A stretch of 64,000 nucleotides of DNA from Aquaticitalea lipolytica (GTDB taxonomy: Bacteria > Bacteroidota > Bacteroidia > Flavobacteriales > Flavobacteriaceae), in assembly GCF_014641635.1 (NCBI RefSeq), contig NZ_BMIC01000001.1:372001-436000 (forward strand), given 5' to 3'. The translations under genes were made by a program, and so were the position numbers. Positions 7,366 through 17,037 of this stretch are shown here, in pieces. The stretch's first letter is position 1. Every line of letters starts with the position of its first letter. The notes beneath the pieces are model-generated. The model ran no database searches, had not been told where the DNA came from, and worked only from the letters and a program-made list of their open reading frames with translations.

Positions 7366-7944
7366 TTAAATTTCATTTTTATAAAAATCTTCTAAAATAA
7401 CTTGTAAATTCCTTTTTGCTCTAAACATTAACGATTCAATTGAAGACACACTTTTATTTAATATCTCACTAATCTCATCATGGCTCTTATCGTCAACTTT
7501 GTGAAGCGTAAATACAATACGTTGTGCTTCTGGTAATTGATTAATAGCTTTAAATAACATTTCACTTGTTTGCTTGTTCTCTAATTGAATTCCTGGATGG
7601 TTTATTTCAGTAAAATAATTGGTCCTATCTAAAGGCAATTCATTCCCTGAAATATTTTGCAAAAAAGCAAATCGTTTTTTGGTATTATGTTTTCTAATAA
7701 ACTCTAAACATTTATTGGTTGCAATCCTGTAAATCCATGTTGAAAGTTTAGAGTTTCCTTTAAATGTATGGATAGAATTAAAAACTTCTAAAAAAACTTC
7801 TTGAGCTATATCTTCAGCATCTTCTTTATTAGGTACAAAAGAAATACAAGTAGCGAAAACTTTTTGCTCATATTCATCAATTAATATCCCATAAGCACTT
7901 TGGCTATGAGACTTTAATGCATAAATAAATTCGTGTTCAGTCAA
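7366..7944 (-). CDS. ECF-type RNA polymerase sigma factor
   Basis: 192 residues; sigma region 2 (KEDAEDIAQEVFLEVFNSI, then STWIYRIATNKCLEFI) and region 4 (LPEAQRIVFTLHKVDDKSHDEISEILNKSVSSIESLMFRAKRNLQ). The frame starts with TTG at 7944; there is no ATG nearby, so expression may be kept low. It heads a run of minus-strand genes: anti-sigma candidate, Spy-like protein, two EF-hand proteins, YHYH and MORN lipoproteins, and SCO. A promoter-like element at 7976-7999 that recurs within the run suggests autoregulation. Confidence 0.93.
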   Translation of the reverse strand: MTEHEFIYALKSHSQSAYGILIDEYEQKVFATCISFVPNKEDAEDIAQEVFLEVFNSIHTFKGNSKLSTWIYRIATNKCLEFIRKHNTKKRFAFLQNISGNELPLDRTNYFTEINHPGIQLENKQTSEMLFKAINQLPEAQRIVFTLHKVDDKSHDEISEILNKSVSSIESLMFRAKRNLQVILEDFYKNEI

Positions 7945-7972
7945 AAGTTGTTTATTACAAACTTAATTATTT

Positions 7973-7999
7973 TTAGATGCCATTTCTAAAAAAAACTTG
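7973..7999 (-). promoter_or_regulatory. Putative autoregulated ECF promoter
   Basis: On the minus strand CAAGTTTTTT begins the element and GCATCTAA lies 15 bases after the CAAG. GCATCTAA resembles the -10 sequences of other ECF sigma factors (such as GTCTAA). The predicted start is about 25-30 bases before the TTG start codon. Confidence 0.62.
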
Positions 8000-8048
8000 T
8001 GCAGAATTTTATGATAATTTAAAATAAAAACAATTACGGTAATTAATG

Positions 8049-8056
8049 TACCTTTG
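8049..8056 (+). promoter_or_regulatory. Housekeeping -7 element before rsmB-like gene
   Basis: TACCTTTG matches the Bacteroidota -7 consensus TAnnTTTG, 18 bases before the ATG at 8074. No clear -33 TTTG is seen. Confidence 0.6.
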
Positions 8057-8073
8057 CATCCTAAATTTTTACA

Positions 8074-9288
8074 ATGAGATTACATAGAAACCTCTGTTTT
8101 TCAGTTATTGATGGATTGATGTTGATTTTTAATGAAGGTCAATACGCAGACAAAGTGATACAACAACTATTAAAACGTGATAAACGTTGGGGAAGTCGTG
8201 ATAGAGCTTTTGTTGCTGAAACTACTTACGATATTGTAAGATGGAAACGATTATATGCCGAAATTGCTGAAGTTAAAGAACCTTTTGATAGAGACAATAT
8301 TTGGAGATTATTTGCGGTTTGGGCAACCTTAAGAGGAATTAAATTACCTGATTGGACTTATTTTGAAGGTACACCAACACGTAAAATTAAAGGTCGTTTT
8401 GATGAGCTTTCTAAAACAAGAAGATTTAGAGAATCAATTCCAGATTGGATGGACGAACTTGGCAAAAAAGAACTTGGTGATGCTGTTTGGACAAAAGAAA
8501 TGGCTGCTTTAAATCAGCAAGCTGATGTGATTTTAAGAGTAAATACACTTCAAACTACTAAAGAAAAATTACAAGCAGAATTATTTGATTTAGACATAGA
8601 AACTGATGTCTTACCTGATTACCCTAATGCATTAAAACTGAAAGAAAGAGCTAATGTATTTCAAACAGAGGCTTTTAAAAATGGAGCTTTTGAAGTACAA
8701 GACGCTTCATCACAATTAGTTGCAGAGTTTATGAATGTTGAACCTGGAATGCGAGTTGTAGACACTTGTGCAGGTGCAGGTGGAAAAACACTACATATTG
8801 CATCTTTAATGGAAAATAAAGGGCAAATTATTGCTTTAGATATTTATGCTAACAAACTACACGAATTAAAACGCAGAGCAAAACGTAATGGTGCTTTTAA
8901 TATTGAAACTAGAACCATAGAATCGACTAAGGTTATTAAAAAATTATACGATAAAGCTGATAGAGTACTTATCGATGCTCCTTGTTCTGGTCTTGGAGTT
9001 TTAAGACGCAATCCTGATGCGAAATGGAAATTACAACCAGAATTTATTGAAGACATTAAAAAAACACAACAAGATATTCTTCAACAATATTCAAGAATTG
9101 TTAAACCAGGTGGACAACTTGTTTATGCTACATGTTCTATCTTACCTTCTGAAAATCAGAAACAAGTAGAACAATTTTTAACATCAGAATTAGGAAAAGA
9201 GTTTACCTTTGTAAAAGACAAAAAAGTATTGTCACACGAATCTGGCTATGACGGATTTTATATGGCAATGTTAGAAAAGAAAAAATAA
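8074..9288 (+). CDS. RsmB/NOP-family rRNA m5C methyltransferase
   Basis: 404 residues. SAM-dependent RNA cytosine-5 methyltransferase of the RsmB/NOP family. The N-terminal part is a NusB-like helical domain; the catalytic domain has the SAM loop (VVDTCAGAGGKTLHIAS), the motif IV cysteine (DAPCSGLGVLRRNPD) and the motif VI cysteine (YATCSILPSENQ). The two cysteines are the ones needed for methyl transfer and product release. The substrate is most likely 16S rRNA, but other RNA targets cannot be excluded. The ATG at 8074 follows a good -7 element; the nuclease gene starts 12 bases after its stop. Confidence 0.92.
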   Translation: MRLHRNLCFSVIDGLMLIFNEGQYADKVIQQLLKRDKRWGSRDRAFVAETTYDIVRWKRLYAEIAEVKEPFDRDNIWRLFAVWATLRGIKLPDWTYFEGTPTRKIKGRFDELSKTRRFRESIPDWMDELGKKELGDAVWTKEMAALNQQADVILRVNTLQTTKEKLQAELFDLDIETDVLPDYPNALKLKERANVFQTEAFKNGAFEVQDASSQLVAEFMNVEPGMRVVDTCAGAGGKTLHIASLMENKGQIIALDIYANKLHELKRRAKRNGAFNIETRTIESTKVIKKLYDKADRVLIDAPCSGLGVLRRNPDAKWKLQPEFIEDIKKTQQDILQQYSRIVKPGGQLVYATCSILPSENQKQVEQFLTSELGKEFTFVKDKKVLSHESGYDGFYMAMLEKKK

Positions 9289-9300
9289 ACCAAGTCTATT

Positions 9301-11211
9301 ATGAAAAACATTTACATTTTATTCATTCTACTATTCTCAATTAATGCGACTGCTCAAATTCCTGCTAATTATTATGATTATGCAACAGGTACAGGCTATG
9401 CACTTAAAACACAACTTAATAAAATTATAAACAATGTTGATGATCCTGAGATTAGTAATACAATCGAACAACTACATATAGATCGTGGTTATAATGCCTT
9501 AGATGGCTTTAATGCAACTTACGAAAGAGATTTTTATTATGATGCTGGACAAAGTAATAAAATTTTAGATATTTATTCTGAAAACCCAACAGGGCCAGAT
9601 CCTTATACGTTTACTCCTATTACTAATGAATGTGGTAATTATTCTGGTGAAGGTGATTGTTATAATAAAGAACACATAATTCCTCAATCTGTATTTGGAT
9701 CTCAAACACCAATGTACAGCGATGCACATCATTTATTACCTACAGATGGTCGTGTAAACGGTTTTAGAAGCAATTACCCTTTTGGTAAAGTAAATGATGC
9801 CCAATTAGTGTCGCAAAATGGAATTACAAACCCAACTTTAAATGGTTCTAAACTTGGAAATAACCTCGACAGTGGTTATTCTGCTGGTTATACAGGTATT
9901 GTTTTCGAACCTATTGATGAGTTTAAAGGTGATGTTGCACGTATTTATTTTTATTTTGCTACTCGTTATGAAAATCAAATAAGTGCATGGTCTGCCTATG
10001 CAATGTTTGATGGTAGCAGTGATAAAGTTTTTGATAATACTTTTTTAAGCATTTTATTAACTTGGCATCAAAATGATCCTGTTTCACAAAAAGAGATTGA
10101 CAGAAATAATAACATTTATTATAATCTAGATCAAAGAAATAGAAATCCTTTTGTTGATCATCCTGAATATGTTGCAATGATTTGGAACATAACTCCAGAT
10201 ACAACACCTCCATCAAACCCGACTAATTTAGTTGCATCAAACCCTACAGATACTACAATTAATCTTAATTGGACAGCTTCTACAGATAACATTGGTGTAA
10301 CATCATATGATGTTTATATGGATGCTACATATTTAGCAAATTCAGCCACAAATTCATTTACTGTTACAGGATTGTTACCAGATACATTATATTGCTTTGA
10401 TGTTAAAGCTAAAGATGCTGCTGGAAATGAATCTGGGTTTAGTAATCAAGCTTGTGAAACAACAACTAACAATGGTTCTGCTGGCAACTCTACTGAACTT
10501 TTCTTTTCAGAATATATGGAAGGCGGAAGTAATAATAAAGCTTTGGAAATTGCTAATTTTACTGGTGCTTCAGTAAACTTATCCATTTATACAATTAAAG
10601 CAAGTTTTAATGGCTCTGGCACTTGGGGAAGTCCTTATAGTTTCCCTGGAGGTGCATCAATTTCAAGTTCTGATGTTTATGTTGTAGCTAATTCATCTTT
10701 AGCTGTATGTACAGGTGTTGTTGATAATTCAACAAGTAACAGTGTCCTAACATTTAACGGAAATGATGCTATTGGTTTATTTAAAAATGATGTTTTAATA
10801 GACATGATTGGTGTATTGGGTAGCAGTAGTAACTTTGCTCAAAATGTTACTTTAGTTAGAAAACCAGAAATCACAACTCCTGTAATCACTTACAATGCTA
10901 ATGAGTGGAATTCTTTTGCACAGGACACTTGTTCAGATTTAGGTTCTCATAATCAGACATTAAGTATAGATAATTTTAATTCTGATAATTTTAAAATATA
11001 TCCAAATCCTGTAAAAAGTTCATTATATATCAATTTAAAAACGCCTAATGTAACCTCTATAGAAATTTATAACATCCTAGGAAAAAAAGTACTTGTTAAA
11101 GTTATAAATGATTCATCTGAAATAAATACAGAACAACTAAGTAGTGGTGTTTACATTATGAAAATCACACAAAACAATACAACAATTAGTAAAAAACTAA
11201 TTAAAAATTAA
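9301..11211 (+). CDS. T9SS-secreted endonuclease I family nuclease
   Basis: 636 residues, secreted. Order: signal peptide (SINATAQ); endonuclease I domain at about 20-300 with NKEHIIPQSVFG and SDAHHLLPTDGRVNGFRSNYPFG, the His/Asn-rich catalytic core of the EndA family; a fibronectin type III domain (about 300-388); a lamin-tail-like domain starting ELFFSEYMEGGSNNKALEI; and a type IX sorting domain (IYPNPVKSSLYI to SGVYIMKITQ...KKLIKN). It probably degrades extracellular DNA for phosphate or nucleosides. A terminator follows at 11215-11241. Confidence 0.92.
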   Translation: MKNIYILFILLFSINATAQIPANYYDYATGTGYALKTQLNKIINNVDDPEISNTIEQLHIDRGYNALDGFNATYERDFYYDAGQSNKILDIYSENPTGPDPYTFTPITNECGNYSGEGDCYNKEHIIPQSVFGSQTPMYSDAHHLLPTDGRVNGFRSNYPFGKVNDAQLVSQNGITNPTLNGSKLGNNLDSGYSAGYTGIVFEPIDEFKGDVARIYFYFATRYENQISAWSAYAMFDGSSDKVFDNTFLSILLTWHQNDPVSQKEIDRNNNIYYNLDQRNRNPFVDHPEYVAMIWNITPDTTPPSNPTNLVASNPTDTTINLNWTASTDNIGVTSYDVYMDATYLANSATNSFTVTGLLPDTLYCFDVKAKDAAGNESGFSNQACETTTNNGSAGNSTELFFSEYMEGGSNNKALEIANFTGASVNLSIYTIKASFNGSGTWGSPYSFPGGASISSSDVYVVANSSLAVCTGVVDNSTSNSVLTFNGNDAIGLFKNDVLIDMIGVLGSSSNFAQNVTLVRKPEITTPVITYNANEWNSFAQDTCSDLGSHNQTLSIDNFNSDNFKIYPNPVKSSLYINLKTPNVTSIEIYNILGKKVLVKVINDSSEINTEQLSSGVYIMKITQNNTTISKKLIKN

Positions 11212-11214
11212 AAC

Positions 11215-11241
11215 TAAAGCGGCTTTCGAGTCGCTTTTTTT
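11215..11241 (+). terminator. Intrinsic terminator after nuclease gene
   Basis: Nine-base-pair stem (AAAGCGGCT / AGTCGCTTT with one G-U pair) closed by a TTCG tetraloop, followed by a T tract. Confidence 0.85.
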
Positions 11242-11311
11242 ATGTTTAAAACATAGTGAATAACTCTAAATTTTCCTTTAGATATTTAGATGAAAATACG
11301 TTGAAAAAAAG

Positions 11312-11319
11312 TAAATTTG
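11312..11319 (+). promoter_or_regulatory. Housekeeping -7 element before purL
   Basis: TAAATTTG matches TAnnTTTG. It overlaps a TTG codon at 11317 that could be mistaken for the purL start; the real start is the ATG at 11353. Confidence 0.6.
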
Positions 11320-11352
11320 CACTTTCAATTCAACAACACAAACTCGTACATA

Positions 11353-14300
11353 ATGATTCATTTCTTTGGAAACGCAAGCAGCAAGGTATTTGCTGTTCAA
11401 ACAACAAAAGAATTATCAACTGAAACCATCAATAAATTAGTATGGTTATTTGGCAACCAACCAAAAATAGAACAAGCATCTCTCGATGCTTTTTTTGTTG
11501 GTCCACGTGCAGCAATGATAACACCTTGGAGTACCAATGCTGTTGAGATTACTCAAAACATGGGAATTGGAGGCATTATTCGTATTGAAGAATTTAAGGC
11601 TGTAGCTGAAGATTTTAAAGGTTATGACCCAATGATTTCAGAAAAATACAAAGGGTTAAATCAAGAATCATTTACTATAAATATTCAACCTGAAGAAATT
11701 TTAGAGATTGATGATATTTCAGCTTATAACCTAAAAGAAGGTTTAGCGCTGAGTGATGAAGAAATTGAATATTTAGAAAATGTAGCAAAAAAAATAGGGA
11801 GAAAACTAACCGATTCTGAAGTTTTTGGATTTTCTCAAGTAAATAGTGAACACTGTCGTCATAAAATCTTTAACGGAACATTTGTTATTGATGGAGCTGA
11901 AAAGCCAACATCGCTTTTCAAAATGATTAAAGAAACATCAAAACAACATCCTAACGATATTGTTTCAGCATATAAAGATAACGTAGCATTTATAAAAGGC
12001 CCAAGAGTTGAACAATTTGCTCCAAAAACTGCTGATAAACCTGACTTTTATCAAACTAAGAATTTCGATTCTGTAATTTCTTTAAAAGCGGAAACACATA
12101 ATTTCCCAACTACTGTTGAGCCTTTCAATGGCGCAGCAACAGGTTCTGGTGGAGAAATTAGAGATAGACTTGCTGGAGGAAAAGGCTCATTACCATTAGC
12201 AGGAACTGCTGTGTACATGACCTCTTATTCTCGATTAGAAGAAAATCGCCCTTGGGAACAAAAAATGGAAGCACGACCTTGGCTATACCAAACACCAATG
12301 GATATCTTAATTAAAGCTAGTAATGGTGCGTCAGACTTTGGAAACAAATTTGGACAACCCTTAATTTGCGGTTCGGTATTAACTTTTGAGCACGAACAAG
12401 ATGCTCGTAAACTCGGTTTCGATAAAGTGATAATGCAAGCTGGTGGAATTGGTTATGGTAAAGCAGACCAAGCACTTAAAGACAAACCAAAAGTTGGCGA
12501 TAAAATCGTTATTCTTGGTGGTGAAAACTACCGAATAGGAATGGGAGGCGCAGCGGTTTCATCTGCAGATACTGGAGAATTTTCAACTGGAATAGAACTT
12601 AACGCTGTACAACGTTCAAACCCAGAAATGCAAAAACGTGCTGCCAATGCAGTACGCGGAATGGTTGAAAGCGATGAAAATTTTATTGTGTCTATTCACG
12701 ATCATGGCGCTGGTGGACATTTAAATTGCTTATCTGAATTAGTTGAAGATACTGGCGGACTTATCAATTTAGATAAATTACCTGTTGGAGATCCAACATT
12801 ATCTGCTAAAGAAATTATTGGTAACGAATCTCAAGAGCGCATGGGATTAGTTATTGCCGAAAAACATTTAGATACTTTAAATCGTATTGCTGAGCGTGAG
12901 CGTTCTCCAATGTATACTGTTGGTGATGTTACAGGTAACCAACGTTTTACTTTTGAATCTAAAACTAAAGGTGATAAACCAATGGATTTAGCATTAGAAG
13001 ATATGTTTGGAAGCTCTCCAAAAACCATCATGACAGATACAACTGTTGACAGAAATTATGGTGGAATTTCTTACGATACAAATAAGTTTTATGATTACCT
13101 AGACCAATTACTACAATTAGAAGCTGTTGCATGTAAAGATTGGTTAACGAATAAAGTTGATCGTTGTGTTGGTGGTAAAGTTGCTAAGCAACAATGCGCT
13201 GGACCATTGCAATTACCATTAAATAATGTTGGAGTGATGGCTTTAGATTATAAAGGTAAAGAAGGTATTGCAACGTCAATTGGCCACGCTCCTATTTCAG
13301 GATTAATCAATCCAACTGCAGGAAGTAGAAATGCAATTACCGAAGCATTAACAAATATTATCTGGGCACCTTTAAAAGAAGGTTTACAATCGGTTTCATT
13401 ATCTGCAAACTGGATGTGGCCATGTAAAAATGAAGGTGAAGATGCGCGTTTATATGAAGCAGTACAAGCAGTCTCTGAATATGCAATAGATTTAGGAATC
13501 AATGTCCCAACAGGTAAAGACTCTTTATCTATGAAACAGAAATACCCTAACGAAGAAGTGATTTCTCCAGGTACAGTAATTATTTCTGCTGCTGCAAACT
13601 GTAATGATATCACTAAAGTTGTTGAGCCTGTTTTTCAAAAGGATTCAGGACCTATTTATTACATAAATTTATCTCAAGATGATTTTAAATTAGGAGGAAG
13701 TTCATTTGCTCAAATAATAAATAAAATTGGAAACGATACGCCTACAATTACTAATTCTAGCTTTGTAAAATCTACATTTAATGTCATTCAGCAATTAATT
13801 AAAGATGATAAAATTGTTGCAGGACATGATGTTGCTTCAGGAGGTTTAATTACTACGCTTTTAGAAATGTGCTTTGCTGACACAAATCTTGGAGCAGAAT
13901 TAGATATTACTGCATTAAATCAAAAAGACTCCTTTAAAATTCTATTTGCTGAAAACTCTGGAATCGTTTTTCAGGCAAAAGATAATTCCGTAGAAAATAT
14001 ATTAACTAAAGCTAGTGTTGAATTTTTCAACATAGGTAAAGTTGTTGAAGGTGACACGTTAAGCGTGATTAATCACAATGAAGTCTTTACAATGACAGTA
14101 TCTCGTTTAAGAGATATGTGGTTTAAAACCTCTTTCCTACTCGACCAAAAACAAACAGCTAATGGTTTAGCAAAAGATCGTTTTGATAATTATAAAAATC
14201 AACCTTTACAATATACATTCCCAAATCATTTTACAGGAAAACTACCAGTAATTGATTCAAACAAACCAAAACCCAAAGCTGCAATAATTCGTGAAAAAGG

Positions 14301-15015
14301 TTCTAATTCTGAACGCGAAATGGCAAATGCCATGTATTTAGCAGGTTTTGATGTTAAAGATGTTCATATGACAGACTTAATTTCTGGTCGTGAAACGTTA
14401 GAAGACATACAGTTTATTGGTGCTGTTGGTGGATTTTCAAATAGTGATGTTTTGGGTTCTGCAAAAGGTTGGGCAGGAGCATTTTTATATAATGAAAAAG
14501 CAAATACTGCTTTAAAGAATTTCTTTAAAAGAGAAGACACGCTTTCTGTTGGTATTTGTAATGGTTGCCAATTATTTATGGAATTAGAAGTTATTAATCC
14601 AGAACACCAAGTTCATGGAAAAATGACGTATAACGATTCTAATAAACACGAAAGTGCATTTACTTCTGTAAAAGTTCAGGAGAATAATTCAGTAATGTTA
14701 TCAACTTTAGCAGGAACTACTTTAGGTGTTTGGATAAGTCATGGTGAAGGAAAGTTTAAACTTCCGCTAGAAGAAAATAAATATAATATAGTAGCAAAAT
14801 ATGGCTATGAAGGATATCCTCATAATCCAAATGGCTCAGACTTTAATACTGCTATGATGTGCGATACAACAGGAAGACATTTAGTAACTATGCCTCATAT
14901 TGAGCGTTCTACTTTTCAATGGAATTGGGCAAACTATCCAAAAGGCAGAAAAGACGAAGTTTCGCCTTGGCTGGAAGCATTTGTAAATGCTCGTAAATGG
15001 CTGGAAAACAAATAA
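11353..15015 (+). CDS. purL: Phosphoribosylformylglycinamidine synthase (large single-chain PurL)
   Basis: 1220 residues. Converts FGAR, glutamine and ATP to FGAM, the fourth step of purine synthesis. It is the long single-chain form, close to the roughly 1300 residues of the proteobacterial enzyme: an N-terminal domain, two AIR-synthase-like halves (EVFGFSQVNSEHCRHKIF, HNFPTTVEPFNGAATGSGG, then GKDSLSMKQKYP, HDVASGGL) and a C-terminal glutaminase with nucleophile Cys1069 (GICNGCQLF) and His1182/Glu1184 (MPHIERS). An upstream in-frame TTG at 11317 lies inside the promoter and was not used. Monocistronic, with its own terminator. Confidence 0.97.
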   Translation: MIHFFGNASSKVFAVQTTKELSTETINKLVWLFGNQPKIEQASLDAFFVGPRAAMITPWSTNAVEITQNMGIGGIIRIEEFKAVAEDFKGYDPMISEKYKGLNQESFTINIQPEEILEIDDISAYNLKEGLALSDEEIEYLENVAKKIGRKLTDSEVFGFSQVNSEHCRHKIFNGTFVIDGAEKPTSLFKMIKETSKQHPNDIVSAYKDNVAFIKGPRVEQFAPKTADKPDFYQTKNFDSVISLKAETHNFPTTVEPFNGAATGSGGEIRDRLAGGKGSLPLAGTAVYMTSYSRLEENRPWEQKMEARPWLYQTPMDILIKASNGASDFGNKFGQPLICGSVLTFEHEQDARKLGFDKVIMQAGGIGYGKADQALKDKPKVGDKIVILGGENYRIGMGGAAVSSADTGEFSTGIELNAVQRSNPEMQKRAANAVRGMVESDENFIVSIHDHGAGGHLNCLSELVEDTGGLINLDKLPVGDPTLSAKEIIGNESQERMGLVIAEKHLDTLNRIAERERSPMYTVGDVTGNQRFTFESKTKGDKPMDLALEDMFGSSPKTIMTDTTVDRNYGGISYDTNKFYDYLDQLLQLEAVACKDWLTNKVDRCVGGKVAKQQCAGPLQLPLNNVGVMALDYKGKEGIATSIGHAPISGLINPTAGSRNAITEALTNIIWAPLKEGLQSVSLSANWMWPCKNEGEDARLYEAVQAVSEYAIDLGINVPTGKDSLSMKQKYPNEEVISPGTVIISAAANCNDITKVVEPVFQKDSGPIYYINLSQDDFKLGGSSFAQIINKIGNDTPTITNSSFVKSTFNVIQQLIKDDKIVAGHDVASGGLITTLLEMCFADTNLGAELDITALNQKDSFKILFAENSGIVFQAKDNSVENILTKASVEFFNIGKVVEGDTLSVINHNEVFTMTVSRLRDMWFKTSFLLDQKQTANGLAKDRFDNYKNQPLQYTFPNHFTGKLPVIDSNKPKPKAAIIREKGSNSEREMANAMYLAGFDVKDVHMTDLISGRETLEDIQFIGAVGGFSNSDVLGSAKGWAGAFLYNEKANTALKNFFKREDTLSVGICNGCQLFMELEVINPEHQVHGKMTYNDSNKHESAFTSVKVQENNSVMLSTLAGTTLGVWISHGEGKFKLPLEENKYNIVAKYGYEGYPHNPNGSDFNTAMMCDTTGRHLVTMPHIERSTFQWNWANYPKGRKDEVSPWLEAFVNARKWLENK

Positions 15016-15017
15016 GT

Positions 15018-15049
15018 AAAAATGCATCTTAAAAAAGGATGCATTTTTT
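15018..15049 (+). terminator. Intrinsic terminator after purL
   Basis: Eleven-base stem (AAAAATGCATC / GATGCATTTTT) starting two bases after the purL stop and followed by T-rich sequence. Confidence 0.85.
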
Positions 15050-15134
15050 ATATAAAAACACATTGCATTTTGTAAGAGTTATCTTGTTTTGTATTAAATT
15101 TCATTAAGGATATTACAATTATCTATTTCATAAT

Positions 15135-15896
15135 ATGAGTAATGAAATTAATAAACTCAAGAATGTTTGGGATGAAGGAAAGAAAACTGCTATTCAAAAC
15201 ACAACATTACCAAAATTAGACTTTGAAGAATTAATTAGCTCGATTATTAGTGTAGGTCCTTTTTACTATTACATAATAGATTTTTTCGACATGTCACTAT
15301 CTAATGTAAGCCCATCTATATACGATATACATGGTTTTGACCCTGATACTGTAACTTTTGATGATATATTAAGAAGTATTCATCCAGATGATATTGAGTT
15401 TGTATCTCAAGCAGAAGCTGCTAATATTGACTTTTTATATAAAAACATTGGAAAAGAAAACATTTTAAATTACAAAACGAATTTCTCTTTTCGTAGTAGA
15501 ATGAAAAACGGCAACTTTGAGTTACTAAATCATCAAGCTATAATTCTTACTGTTGATGAGTCTGGTCGTTTTGGTAAATCATTAAACATCCACACTTGTA
15601 TAGATCATTTAACTAAAATAAACACCAACCAAATTTCTTTAATTGGACTTAATGGTTTTCCATCTTATATGAATATAGATATAGCTCCAAATTTTGGTCA
15701 CTATATTACTTATACCAAACGTGAAATAGAAATTATTAAATGTATTTCCGAAGGATATTCAAACAAAAAAATTGCTGAAAAACTACATATTAGTGAAGGA
15801 ACTGTAAAAAAACATCGTAATAATATTGGTAAAAAATCGGGCTGTAAAAACTCGGTAGAATTAATAAAGAAGAGTATTCTCCAGGGACTTATATAA
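15135..15896 (+). CDS. PAS-LuxR type transcription regulator
   Basis: 253 residues. The N-terminal part (about 35-170) has the look of a PAS fold (SIYDIHGFDPDTVTFDDILRSIHPDDIEFV); the C-terminal 65 residues are a LuxR/NarL helix-turn-helix (YTKREIEIIKCISEGYSNKKIAEKLHISEGTVKKHRNNI). There is no receiver domain with a phosphorylated Asp, so it probably responds to a ligand or partner through the PAS part. The neighbours downstream are small secreted proteins of unknown role and do not reveal the target. Confidence 0.88.
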   Translation: MSNEINKLKNVWDEGKKTAIQNTTLPKLDFEELISSIISVGPFYYYIIDFFDMSLSNVSPSIYDIHGFDPDTVTFDDILRSIHPDDIEFVSQAEAANIDFLYKNIGKENILNYKTNFSFRSRMKNGNFELLNHQAIILTVDESGRFGKSLNIHTCIDHLTKINTNQISLIGLNGFPSYMNIDIAPNFGHYITYTKREIEIIKCISEGYSNKKIAEKLHISEGTVKKHRNNIGKKSGCKNSVELIKKSILQGLI

Positions 15897-16011
15897 ATTT
15901 CCTTTACAAAATATACGCACTTATAGGTATTGTTTTCTGTAAGAATTTTGTTGTTATTTGTTTTGCATCAAACTTCTATTACAATTTTAATAAAGATAAT
16001 GTTAATTACAG

Positions 16012-16551
16012 ATGAACAAACTTCAACATCATCCTTCATCATTTAACCATTTTTTTTTTCGTCAGTTAATAATTATAGCTTTCATAGGTTGTTTCTCAAT
16101 TTTATCAGCAACAGCTCAAAATAAAATTCAACTTGTAGGACACTGGCAATTACAAAAAGTGAGTTTTAAAAATATGGTTACTGATGATTCTGAAAACAAC
16201 AAAGAGCAGCTGTTAAACATTTTTAAAGCAGCTTTATATGAACAACTTACAGATGAGCAACAATCAATACTTGAAGATTTAGAAATAATAAACTCTGAAG
16301 CTAAATTACTTTTTGACAAATATTATCTCACTTCATTAGAATTTAAGCCTAACAGTGCTTTTTATAATACCTCAATAGATTCTGAAAAATCACTCTCTGG
16401 AGAATATTTGCTAGATAAAAAAAAGCTCCTCATGGAATGGGAAACAGCTGATAATAATATTTTTAAAATCATAAAAACAACATCAAATGAACTTGTTTTA
16501 AAGGATACAAAATTGAAGATTATTTTTTATTACACAAAAACTAAAATATAA
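16012..16551 (+). CDS. Secreted protein of unknown function
   Basis: 179 residues. A long polar N-terminus precedes a hydrophobic signal segment (LIIIAFIGCFSILSATAQ), consistent with secretion. The mature part starts with LVGHWQLQKVSF, a lipocalin-like opening found in many small flavobacterial secreted proteins, and has mixed beta strands (GEYLLDKKKLLMEWE). I do not recognise a catalytic motif. It is followed four bases later by another small secreted protein, so the two form an operon. Confidence 0.7.
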   Translation: MNKLQHHPSSFNHFFFRQLIIIAFIGCFSILSATAQNKIQLVGHWQLQKVSFKNMVTDDSENNKEQLLNIFKAALYEQLTDEQQSILEDLEIINSEAKLLFDKYYLTSLEFKPNSAFYNTSIDSEKSLSGEYLLDKKKLLMEWETADNNIFKIIKTTSNELVLKDTKLKIIFYYTKTKI

Positions 16552-16555
16552 AATC

Positions 16556-16960
16556 ATGAAACAAAATGCTTTTCTCATAATCCTATGTTTAATCACTAGT
16601 ATATTATCGGCTCAAACACTCACTTCTGATGGATTCATAATTAGTATAAGTAATATTAAGTCAGAAACAGGAACGACGAATATGGCTGGCACAACTTATA
16701 ACTATAATGAATACACAGGAAATTACACTATAGAAAAAGATGGTGTTTTAATAGCGAAGCAAAGTTTTAGTTCACTTCAATTAAATAATGGTGCTGTGAA
16801 TGTAAATATTAAAAACAAAGCAGGATATGGTAATACTGTTACTTATGATTATGATTCTAAAAGAATGGAATATCGATATGAAAAATATAAAATAAAAAAA
16901 CCAAAAAATACATATGACATTATTTTGAATGCTATCTTAATTTATGCAAAAACAGATTAA
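16556..16960 (+). CDS. Small secreted protein of unknown function
   Basis: 134 residues with a signal peptide (FLIILCLITSILSAQ). The mature part is Thr/Asn/Tyr-rich and strand-like (TTYNYNEYTGNYTIEKDGVLI) with a basic C-terminal stretch (YRYEKYKIKKPK). No known domain is recognised. It follows the preceding secreted gene by four bases; the pair likely acts together at the cell surface or in the periplasm. Confidence 0.68.
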   Translation: MKQNAFLIILCLITSILSAQTLTSDGFIISISNIKSETGTTNMAGTTYNYNEYTGNYTIEKDGVLIAKQSFSSLQLNNGAVNVNIKNKAGYGNTVTYDYDSKRMEYRYEKYKIKKPKNTYDIILNAILIYAKTD

Positions 16961-17037
16961 ATAAAATTAAATGCAGTAGAATCAAATACCTTCGTTTATT
17001 TGAAACCATTTAAAACATTACAATAAGAAAAAACAAA

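Noticed and set aside
12831-13613. Antisense open frames inside purL
   Set aside because: They mirror the codon pattern of purL, have no domain or promoter, and overlap an essential gene completely.
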